DNA from: Planctomycetota bacterium
GTDB lineage: Bacteria; Planctomycetota; PUPC01; JACPCR01
Assembly: GCA_030740295.1 (NCBI GenBank)
Contig: JASLXP010000205.1
Coordinates: 1-5,599, forward strand
Direction of reading: 5' to 3'
Length of the DNA: 5,599 nucleotides
Positions within the stretch are counted from its first letter, which is position 1; every line of letters starts with the position of its first letter. A model generated the notes under the pieces. The model saw only the letters and a list, made by a program, of their open reading frames with translations. It was not told the DNA's origin and did no database searches. Shown here piece after piece: positions 1 to 5,104 of this stretch. Both the position numbers and the translations under genes were made by a program.

Positions 1-270
1 ATCCATAATGGATTCCACAGCCCTCCAGGTCACAAAAACAGGGCCTGCAAATATCTTCCAGCCCGCATGGGAGCATTGTTTGGTCAGGCTGAGCAAGTCA
101 TGATCGGCATATTGGTTAACAGCTTTCGTCTCAAATCCAAAAGCTAGACATTCACGAAGAGAGTTGGGTTCGGTTTTCTGTCCAAACCACACGCGGTTGT
201 TAACCACTCGGCCTGAAAAACAGAGAGTCAGAGAGTTCCTCGCCAACTTCGCGCCACAGGGCGCACTCAC
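1..270 (-). CDS. Unidentified partial open frame, runs off the left edge
   Basis: I do not recognise this frame. Reading leftward on the minus strand, it is free of stops from the TAA at 322-324 to the window edge (107 codons). There is no ATG near its beginning. Possible starts are GTG at 270-268, which follows a G-rich stretch, or GTG at 207-205. The translation includes stretches such as VVNNRVWFGQKTEPNSL and WKIFAGPVFVTWRAVE, which look protein-like, but third-position GC is only about 49% over the 80 codons I counted, so codon bias gives no support. It would lie downstream of the tRNA-Asn terminator in the same direction. An open frame of this length can arise by chance at this GC. It could be the 5' part of a gene, a decayed gene or noise. 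Confidence 0.25.
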   Translation of the reverse strand, partial: MSAPCGAKLARNSLTLCFSGRVVNNRVWFGQKTEPNSLRECLAFGFETKAVNQYADHDLLSLTKQCSHAGWKIFAGPVFVTWRAVESIMD

Positions 271-344
271 GCCCCCACCCCAGTACTCTCGCCTCACAAC
301 GCCACTTCGCCGTCCGCCTCTTTAACTCTTGACACACAACACCA

Positions 345-380
345 TAAGAAAAAGCCAGAGGGCTCTCGCTCTCTGGCTTT
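345..380 (-). terminator. Intrinsic terminator of tRNA-Asn
   Basis: A perfect 10-bp inverted repeat (AAAGCCAGAG at 351-360, CTCTGGCTTT at 371-380) has a 10-base loop. In minus-strand sense the stem runs directly into TTTTTCTTA. It lies 42 bases beyond the tRNA 3' end, as expected for a monocistronic tRNA unit. It would also stop readthrough from the kinase gene. On the plus strand the trailing T-run is weak, so activity in that direction is less likely. Confidence 0.85.
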
Positions 381-393
381 CTGTTAACTGGTG

Positions 394-414
394 GGTGCGG
401 TGGTTTCCGCTACC
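394..414 (-). other. Small hairpin in the tRNA-Asn 3' trailer
   Basis: Between the encoded CCA end of the tRNA (423) and the terminator, GGTGCGG (394-400) can pair with CCGC and ACC (407-410 and 412-414), leaving one bulged base and a 6-base loop. In the precursor RNA this hairpin begins 8 bases after the CCA, so it could affect 3' trimming of the precursor. The pairing is short, and the role is inference. Confidence 0.3.
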
Positions 415-422
415 AATCTATT

Positions 423-498
423 TGGCTCCCCGACTTGGGCTCGAACCAAGGACCTAGTGGTTAACAGCCACTCGCTCTACCTATTGAGCTATCGGGGA
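423..498 (-). tRNA. tRNA-Asn (anticodon GUU), CCA encoded
   Basis: A complete 76-nt cloverleaf can be drawn. The 7-bp acceptor stem TCCCCGA/TCGGGGA is at 492-498 and 427-433. The D stem is GCTC/GAGC with an 8-base loop containing GG. The anticodon stem AGTGG/CCACT encloses the loop CTGTTAA, with anticodon GTT at 465-463. The variable loop has 5 bases, the T stem is CTTGG/CCAAG with loop TTCGAGC, the discriminator base is G, and CCA is encoded. It decodes AAC and AAU as asparagine. All stems are perfectly paired, so it looks functional. It has its own promoter candidates (about 534-595) and terminator (345-380). Confidence 0.97.
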
Positions 499-516
499 AG
501 AGTCTCATGCCTTGTT

Positions 517-545
517 GGCAAATTTGAGGCGGCAGTATATTTGCC
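517..545 (-). repeat. Inverted repeat in the tRNA-Asn leader
   Basis: GGCAAAT (517-523) and ATTTGCC (539-545) form a 7-bp inverted repeat with a 15-base spacer. It overlaps the -10 box of the downstream tRNA promoter candidate and would form a hairpin in the 5' leader made from the upstream one. It could be an operator-like dyad, a 5' processing structure, or chance. Confidence 0.3.
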
Positions 546-561
546 TTCAGGGAAAGTTCAA
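534..561 (-). promoter_or_regulatory. Second (downstream) promoter candidate for tRNA-Asn
   Basis: TATACT (539-534) matches the -10 consensus at five of six positions and lies 16 bases after a weak -35, TTGAAC (561-556). The bases that follow, GCCGCC, form a GC-rich discriminator of the kind found at stringently controlled stable-RNA promoters. The predicted start is near 527, giving a leader of about 28 bases. The weak -35 keeps the confidence low. Confidence 0.4.
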
Positions 562-565
562 GAGC

Positions 566-595
566 ATTATATGTTCGCCGTCGGTCGCCGGGCAA
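566..595 (-). promoter_or_regulatory. Upstream promoter of tRNA-Asn (TATAAT box)
   Basis: A perfect -10 hexamer, TATAAT (571-566), is preceded after 18 bases by TTGCCC (595-590), which matches the -35 consensus at four of six positions. The predicted start is near 558-559, about 60 bases before the mature tRNA end. It lies between the kinase stop (635) and the tRNA, so the tRNA can be expressed independently of the kinase gene. Confidence 0.6.
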
Positions 596-634
596 GGGGG
601 TTTTCTGTCTAAAGTGGAGATGCCGGCCGTGGGC

Positions 635-1510
635 TTAGATCGGCTCTGCAAGGCTCTGCCTGATGTGAAGTAGTGCCTGTTCGACCTGGATGAGCGAGTC
701 ATATCTTTCAAGCGGATCCACCGCCATGGTCTTCAGGACTATGCGGTCAAAATCCTTACTGAGCGTGGGAGTCAATTCCGATGGTGGGGTGACAGGATTT
801 TCGAAGTGCCGCACTACCGGGCTGTTCAAGTTTCCGATACTCACTCGGTAGGGCTTGATGCCCGTGAGCAATTCATACATGGTGACACCGAATGCAAAGA
901 TGTCGGTCAGAACGTTATATTTTTTCTGAAATATCTCGGGCGCCATGTAACTCGGTGTGCCTGTAACGCCAGCCCTGGTGAGAGTGCGGTCAAGGGTGGA
1001 GAGGGCAATCCCAAAGTCGATCATGCGGAGGGTCTGGTCCTCGGCAAACATGAAGTTTTTGGGGCAGATATCACGGTGGATTACGCCCATGTTATGGAGG
1101 TAGATCAGGGGCTGAATGATGGCGAGGGCACATTCGACGCGTCTCTCCTGAAGACGCTGTGGATCGTTGTAAACACAGTGTAGAAGGCTGGTGCCGCTGA
1201 GGTACTCCAGGATGAGATAAAACTGGGTTCCCTCTCTGCCGGCGTAATGGCAGTCCACAACGCCAGGATGGTCGAACTGAAGGCTCCAGTCGCCTTCCCA
1301 TTTCATGCCGATCCTCAGGAGCTTGTTAATGGTTTCGGCGGCGTTTTCTTTGAAGAGCTTGAGGCAATACTCTTCGCCATCGGGATCGGAGACTCGATAG
1401 AGGACGGATCTGCTGCCTTCTGAGATGACGCCTTGCTTTTTGTATGCTTCGAGGCCAGGGAACTTCTTGTCCCGCGCCAAGGCGCCTTTTTTCTTCAGTA
1501 GTCCAAACAT
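635..1510 (-). CDS. Soluble Hanks-type Ser/Thr protein kinase
   Basis: This 291-residue protein would transfer phosphate from ATP to Ser/Thr of an unknown target in the cytoplasm. The kinase fold fills nearly all of it: ATP lysine K51 (YCLKLFK), helix-C glutamate E72 (WEGDWSLQFDHP), catalytic loop H145-R146-D147 with N152, DFG at 165-167, activation segment TGTPSYMAPE ending at E192, D203 (TDIFAFG) and R269 (DPLERY). I see no membrane segment, PASTA repeat or other sensor domain, only a short basic N-terminus (MFGLLKKKGALARDKK). Two points are odd: the catalytic-loop lysine after HRD is C149 (HRDICPKN), and the glycine loop keeps only G32. The start at 1510 is the first in-frame ATG after the promoter at 1657-1684. 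A longer frame from TTG 1657 would begin inside the -10 box and adds 49 arginine-rich residues that are not kinase-like. No Shine-Dalgarno is visible. Kinase identity is firm; target and regulator are unknown. Confidence 0.92.
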   Translation of the reverse strand: MFGLLKKKGALARDKKFPGLEAYKKQGVISEGSRSVLYRVSDPDGEEYCLKLFKENAAETINKLLRIGMKWEGDWSLQFDHPGVVDCHYAGREGTQFYLILEYLSGTSLLHCVYNDPQRLQERRVECALAIIQPLIYLHNMGVIHRDICPKNFMFAEDQTLRMIDFGIALSTLDRTLTRAGVTGTPSYMAPEIFQKKYNVLTDIFAFGVTMYELLTGIKPYRVSIGNLNSPVVRHFENPVTPPSELTPTLSKDFDRIVLKTMAVDPLERYDSLIQVEQALLHIRQSLAEPI

Positions 1511-1573
1511 TGGGTTGGGAACGGCCTTGCGTTCCGGTTTTCTCGGGGTGTTAGGATGAATCGTACTGAAGTT

Positions 1574-1598
1574 GATATGACTGTTGGACAGGCATATC
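1574..1598. repeat. 25-base dyad in the kinase leader
   Basis: GATATG (1574-1579) pairs with CATATC (1593-1598), and inside it CTGT (1581-1584) pairs with ACAG (1588-1591) around a TGG loop. One mismatched base pair separates the two stems. It lies about 50-75 bases downstream of the predicted kinase transcription start and has no following T-run on either strand, so it is not an intrinsic terminator. It could be a regulator-binding site or an mRNA hairpin that affects translation of the kinase. Confidence 0.45.
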
Positions 1599-1612
1599 TG
1601 GTGACGCCGGCA

Positions 1613-1624
1613 TGCTCTAGAGCA
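1613..1624. repeat. 12-base perfect palindrome in the kinase leader
   Basis: TGCTCTAGAGCA is a perfect 12-base palindrome about 25-37 bases downstream of the predicted kinase transcription start. This position suits an operator that blocks early elongation, but no regulator gene or second copy in the window supports that. A perfect palindrome of this length also occurs by chance now and then. Confidence 0.35.
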
Positions 1625-1656
1625 GCTTGATCTGACCCGCCGAGATGTCCCAGGCA

Positions 1657-1684
1657 ACTATAGCAAGCGACTCTGGCATGTCAA
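1657..1684 (-). promoter_or_regulatory. Kinase promoter, sigma70 type with extended -10
   Basis: The consensus -35 TTGACA (1684-1679) is followed after 16 bases by TATAGT (1662-1657), five of six matches to the -10 box. A TG one base upstream gives an extended -10 (TGCTATAGT). The predicted start is near 1650, leaving a leader of about 140 bases before the kinase ATG at 1510. It begins two bases after the stem-loop that follows accD, which gives the kinase its own expression apart from the metabolic genes. Hexamers, spacing and position make it the best promoter match in the window. Confidence 0.75.
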
Positions 1685-1728
1685 AGATGCGTCCCTCAGG
1701 TAGGCTCGGCCGTTGCTCGGGATGCATC
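1683..1728 (-). terminator. Imperfect stem-loop after accD, possible terminator
   Basis: In minus-strand sense, GATGCATCCC (1728-1719) pairs with GGGACGCATC (1695-1686) with a single A-C mismatch. The loop is 23 bases and the stem is followed by TTT (1685-1683). It starts at the accD stop codon and ends where the kinase promoter begins, so it could end the gap-pgk-accD transcript. The long loop and short T-run make it weaker than the tRNA terminator. It may be leaky or act only as a 3' stabilising hairpin. Confidence 0.4.
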
Positions 1729-2761
1729 AGGTGGCTGTTTCGCTTAGTGAGGCTTCTGAATCGTTTACAGGATTCTGTCCAGTTGGCACGGCTTCACCAT
1801 CACTTTCATCGTCTTCGGATGGGGCTTCCTGTTCTGTTTCTTCCTGGTCACTTTCTGGAGGTTCTGCTTCCACCGATTCGGGGGAATCGGGGGCGCCGTT
1901 TCCTTCGACGTATTCGACTCTGGGCGGGCCCGGTGAGTATTCGAGGATTTCGCCGAGCTTTGCGCGCAGGTCCTGGCGATGGACGATCATGTCGATAAGG
2001 CCGTGATCGAGGAGGAATTCTGAGCGCTGGAAGCCTTCGGGCAGGTCTTGCCGGATGGTTTCTTTGATGACGCGCGGGCCGGTGAAACCAATGAGTGCTT
2101 TGGGTTCGGCGATAATAACGTCACCGACGCCTGCGTAACTGGCGAGGACGCCGGCGGTGGTGGGGTTAGTGAGTACGGAGACGAAGATCAGTCCTTCATC
2201 CCGGAGCTTGGCGAGTGCGCAGCAGGTTTTTGCCATCTGCATGAGGGAGAGGGCGCCTTCCTGCATTCTGGCACCGCCGGATGCGGAGATGATGATGAGA
2301 GGGTGTCTATGTTCGAGTGCGTGTTCTGTGACTCGGGCGATCTTTTCGCCGACGACGGAACCCATGGATCCGCCCATGAAGGTGAAGTCCATAAGTGCGA
2401 GGCAGAATCCTTTGCCTTCGATACGGCCGGTGCCGACGATGACGGCATCTTTGAGGCCGGTTTTTTCCTGGGACTTGACGAGCCGGTCTGCGTAGGCTTC
2501 ACGGTCGGTGAAGTTGAGCGGATCAGTGGAGGTGAGGTCTTCGAAAAGCGGCTCGAAGGAGTCGGGGTCAAGGAGGCTTTCGAGCCGCTTGTGGCTCGGG
2601 AGGTAGAAGTGGTAATCGCACTCGGGGCAGACTTCGTTGGCCTCTTCTTTGTGCTTCTTATAGATCATTTTCTGACATCCCTGGCATGTCAGAAAGAGGC
2701 CATCGGGTACTTCTTTTTTTGCTCTGAATGAAAGTTTTTTTCGCCAGTCTCTCCAACTCAT
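1727..2761 (-). CDS. accD: Acetyl-CoA carboxylase carboxyltransferase, beta subunit
   Basis: With AccA, AccD moves the carboxyl group from carboxybiotin-BCCP to acetyl-CoA, giving malonyl-CoA, the committed step of fatty acid synthesis. The 344-residue protein starts MSWRDWRKKL, as expected for the family. It has a zinc ribbon with C26, C29, C45 and C48, then a crotonase-fold carboxyltransferase domain with SASGGARMQEG (159-169) and NPTTAGVLASYA (199-210), the glycine-rich segments that form the acyl-CoA and oxyanion sites. The catalytic part ends near residue 281. Beyond it lies a tail with 19 acidic residues in the last 58 and no Lys or Arg, absent from typical homologues of about 290-305 residues. 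The start at 2761 is chosen over an in-frame start at 2917, which would overlap pgk by 113 bases. The gene begins 43 bases after pgk and has no Shine-Dalgarno. accA is not in the window. Confidence 0.97.
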   Translation of the reverse strand: MSWRDWRKKLSFRAKKEVPDGLFLTCQGCQKMIYKKHKEEANEVCPECDYHFYLPSHKRLESLLDPDSFEPLFEDLTSTDPLNFTDREAYADRLVKSQEKTGLKDAVIVGTGRIEGKGFCLALMDFTFMGGSMGSVVGEKIARVTEHALEHRHPLIIISASGGARMQEGALSLMQMAKTCCALAKLRDEGLIFVSVLTNPTTAGVLASYAGVGDVIIAEPKALIGFTGPRVIKETIRQDLPEGFQRSEFLLDHGLIDMIVHRQDLRAKLGEILEYSPGPPRVEYVEGNGAPDSPESVEAEPPESDQEETEQEAPSEDDESDGEAVPTGQNPVNDSEASLSETAT

Positions 2762-2804
2762 ATTGAATCTGCAGGGGGGTAAGAATTGAGAGGGATGAGG
2801 AAGC

Positions 2805-4001
2805 TTACGATTTGTCTGGTAGGGCTTCAATGCCGGGCAATTCGTGGCCTCCGAGATATTCGAGCGAGGCGCCTCCACCTGTTGAGATGTGGCTGAATTC
2901 GCTGATTCCGAATTCACCTGCGGCGGCGGCGGTGTCTCCTCCTCCGAGGATGGTAATTCCGCCGTCCATGGTCAACCCGGCAAGTGTAACAGCTACGGCG
3001 CAGGTTCCGTAGGAAAAATCGCGTTTCTCGAAGACGCCCATAGGCCCGTTCCAGAGCACGCATTTTGCCTTGCTCAGGGCTTCGCAGAATCTGGCAATGG
3101 TCTTCGGGCCGATGTCGACGCCTTCCCAGTCATCTGGGATGTCTATGCCGGAATTGTAGCGCCGCTCGTAGTTATCAAAGTCGCCTTTGATAATGAGGTA
3201 GTCTTCGGGCAGCAGGAGCTCAATGCCCATGTCCGTGGCGTTGCGGATGAGGCTTCCTGAGAGTTCACGGGAGGTTTCATCGTAAAGTGAACGCCCAATG
3301 GAATGCTCTCTGGCTGCTTGAAATGTGTAGGACATACCTCCCCCGATGATGAGCCCGTCGACCTTGTCGAGCATGTTTCGTATGACGGCTATCTTGTCGC
3401 GCACTTTTGCGCCGCCCAACGCAGCGTAGAAAGGCCGAGGAGGGTCTTCAAGGGCCATGCTGAAGTACTGAATCTCTTTGCTGACCAGCATCCCTGCAGC
3501 GCAGGTATCGATGCGGGATGTGATCTGGCTTGAGACTGAGGCGTGTTCCCGATGGGCGGCGCCGAATGCGTCGTTGACGTAGCAGTCGGCCAGTCTGGCC
3601 AGGGCGGCTGCGAACTCCGGGGCGTTGCCTTCTTCGCCACTGTGGAAGCGAAGATTCTCAAGCAGGGCAATGTCGCCCGCGTTCATGGCGTTCACTTTGG
3701 ACTCCACTGCTTCGCCGACTGCTTCCTGCAGTGAGTGTACGGGCCGTCCCAGGAGTTCGGCGAGCCGATCTCCGGCAGGCTTGAGCCGGGCGGATTCAAC
3801 AACTTCGCCTTTAGGGCGTCCCATGTGTGACATGAGGATGACCTTGGCGTCGCGCTCCAGAAGGTTCTTGATCGTCGGGAGTGTGGCCCGGATGCGCGTG
3901 TCGTCGCTGATGGTGCCGTCGTCGTCGAGGGGAACGTTGAAATCGACGCGCACGAGAACGCGCTTGCCACGGACGTCGATATCATCGATGGAAATCTTCA
4001 T
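2805..4001 (-). CDS. pgk: Phosphoglycerate kinase
   Basis: Pgk reversibly transfers phosphate from 1,3-bisphosphoglycerate to ADP, making ATP and 3-phosphoglycerate. It acts in the cytoplasm directly after Gap in glycolysis and in reverse in gluconeogenesis. The 398-residue length is normal. Family landmarks are in order: signature RVLVRVDFNVP (14-24), substrate residues R36, SHMGRP (58-63), R118 (ENLRF) and R151 (AHREHAS), GGAKVRDKI (196-204), GGGMSYTF (220-227), the hinge WNGPMGVFE (317-325), GGGDTAAAAG (353-362) and STGGGASLEYLGG (373-385). Minor deviations are Ser for the common Ala in GGGMAYTF and Thr for the common Ser in GGGDSAAA. It starts 30 bases after the gap stop and ends 43 bases before accD, so all three are probably co-transcribed. 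The leader before the ATG has only A-rich sequence and no clear Shine-Dalgarno. Confidence 0.98.
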   Translation of the reverse strand: MKISIDDIDVRGKRVLVRVDFNVPLDDDGTISDDTRIRATLPTIKNLLERDAKVILMSHMGRPKGEVVESARLKPAGDRLAELLGRPVHSLQEAVGEAVESKVNAMNAGDIALLENLRFHSGEEGNAPEFAAALARLADCYVNDAFGAAHREHASVSSQITSRIDTCAAGMLVSKEIQYFSMALEDPPRPFYAALGGAKVRDKIAVIRNMLDKVDGLIIGGGMSYTFQAAREHSIGRSLYDETSRELSGSLIRNATDMGIELLLPEDYLIIKGDFDNYERRYNSGIDIPDDWEGVDIGPKTIARFCEALSKAKCVLWNGPMGVFEKRDFSYGTCAVAVTLAGLTMDGGITILGGGDTAAAAGEFGISEFSHISTGGGASLEYLGGHELPGIEALPDKS

Positions 4002-4031
4002 TTTCTTTTGCTGGTAGAGAGTAGACGCCCG

Positions 4032-5057
4032 TCAGGCGATGCTGCACGCATGGGCCATGAGGTCTACCACTCTGTTTGAGTAACCCCATTCGTTGTCATA
4101 CCAGGAGACGACCTTGACCATGTTGTGATCCATGACTGAGGTGGACTGCGCGTCGACGATGCTCGAATGGGTATTGCCGATGATGTCGGAGGAGACCAGC
4201 GGGTCTTCGCTGTATTCGAGGATGCCCTTGAGTTCGCCTTCAGCGGCTTCCTTGAGTGCGGCATTGACTTCTTCTGCTGTGGTCGAGGCATCGACGTCGA
4301 CCACGAGGTCGACGATGGAGCCGTCCGGCACAGGCACTCTCATGGCCATACCGTCGAGTTTGCCTGCGAGGTCGGTGATGACTTTACCGATGGCGCGGGC
4401 GGCGCCCGTTGAGGTCGGGATGATGTTCTCCGCGGCAGCGCGGGCGCGGCGAAGGTCAGAGTGGACCTGATCGGCAACCTGCTGGTCGTTGGTGTAGGCG
4501 TGGACGGTTGTCATCAAGCCGCGGCGTATGCCGAATTTCTCGTGGAGGACTTTCGCAATCGGGCCGAGACAGTTCGTGGTGCAGGATGCGTTGGAAATGA
4601 CCTTGTGCTCCGGCAGCAGGCTGTCCTGGTTGACGCCCATGACGATGGTGGCATCGATTTCATCCTTGGCGGGGACGGTGAGAAGCACGCGCTTTGCTCC
4701 TGCGTCGAGGTGGCTGCCATAGCCCTGATTACCGCGTTCGGGGTTGTAGCGGAGCGGGAACACGCCAGTCGATTCGACGGCAAAATCCACGTTCATCTCT
4801 CCCCAGGGCAGGTCGGACGGGCTGCGTTCAGCCAGAACGGGAATCTTGGTACCGTTGACAACCAGTGCGTTCCCATCGGATTCGACGGTCCCATTGAAAC
4901 GTCCGTGGACGCTGTCGTATTTGGTGAGGATGGCGAGAGTTTCTGCATCGGTGAGGTCGTTGATGGCGACGACTTCGAAATCCGGATTCTGAGCAATTAC
5001 TCTGAATACGAGTCTGCCGATACGACCAAAACCATTGATTGCGACTCTGATAGCCAT
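4032..5057 (-). CDS. gap: Type I glyceraldehyde-3-phosphate dehydrogenase
   Basis: Gap oxidises and phosphorylates glyceraldehyde-3-phosphate to 1,3-bisphosphoglycerate with reduction of NAD+, supplying the substrate of the next gene's product. It is 341 residues. The Rossmann fold begins at once (INGFGRIGR, 7-15), and D34 in NDLTD points to NAD+ rather than NADP+. The catalytic cysteine C159 sits in SNASCTTNC (155-163), and H186 in [10 protein letters not shown] is the general base. The S-loop region has [13 protein letters not shown] (214-226), and [12 protein letters not shown] (319-330) closes the protein. Residues 101-115, between GVF and HLDAGAKRV, are about 7 longer than in E. coli-type enzymes. 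It has the only canonical Shine-Dalgarno in the window. It follows the YdjY-like gene by 47 bases without an evident promoter or terminator between them. Confidence 0.98.
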   Translation of the reverse strand: MAIRVAINGFGRIGRLVFRVIAQNPDFEVVAINDLTDAETLAILTKYDSVHGRFNGTVESDGNALVVNGTKIPVLAERSPSDLPWGEMNVDFAVESTGVFPLRYNPERGNQGYGSHLDAGAKRVLLTVPAKDEIDATIVMGVNQDSLLPEHKVISNASCTTNCLGPIAKVLHEKFGIRRGLMTTVHAYTNDQQVADQVHSDLRRARAAAENIIPTSTGAARAIGKVITDLAGKLDGMAMRVPVPDGSIVDLVVDVDASTTAEEVNAALKEAAEGELKGILEYSEDPLVSSDIIGNTHSSIVDAQSTSVMDHNMVKVVSWYDNEWGYSNRVVDLMAHACSIA

Positions 5058-5065
5058 GATGCTTT

Positions 5066-5071
5066 TCTCCT
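5066..5071 (-). promoter_or_regulatory. Shine-Dalgarno of gap
   Basis: AGGAGA ends 8 bases before the gap ATG at 5057, which is ideal spacing. It fixes the gap start and stands out because pgk, accD and the kinase lack such a site. Gap may therefore be translated more strongly than the genes after it. Confidence 0.8.
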
Positions 5072-5104
5072 GTGCGATTCTTGAAACTGAAATGGCCGCC
5101 CCAT

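Noticed and set aside
1..147. Plus-strand frame open from the left edge to TAG at 145-147
   Set aside because: 48 codons without recognisable content, and it overlaps a longer open frame on the other strand.
200..213. GGCCGAGTGGTTAA on the minus strand, like the D arm of a tRNA-Ser
   Set aside because: No acceptor, anticodon or T stem can be paired around it, so it is not a second tRNA gene. It may be part of the repeated anticodon-arm-like motif instead.
329..350. TTGACA on the plus strand with TAAGAA after it
   Set aside because: The spacing is only 10 bases, no -10 box lies at 16-18 bases, and no plus-strand gene follows.
391..612. 73-codon plus-strand frame
   Set aside because: It runs antisense across the whole tRNA-Asn gene and its leader, has no recognisable content, and is explained by the tRNA.
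806..1183. 125-codon plus-strand frame
   Set aside because: It is antisense to the kinase catalytic domain and has no support of its own.
2048..2731. 227-codon plus-strand frame
   Set aside because: It lies entirely antisense to accD, whose family motifs are unmistakable. Long antisense frames are expected from codon bias.
2762..2917. N-terminal extension of AccD from an in-frame ATG at 2917
   Set aside because: It would overlap pgk by 113 bases and adds 52 residues not seen in the family; MSWRDW at 2761 is the expected start.
4461..5084. 207-codon plus-strand frame
   Set aside because: It is antisense to gap, with low-complexity, Gly/Val/Asp-rich translation and no family likeness.
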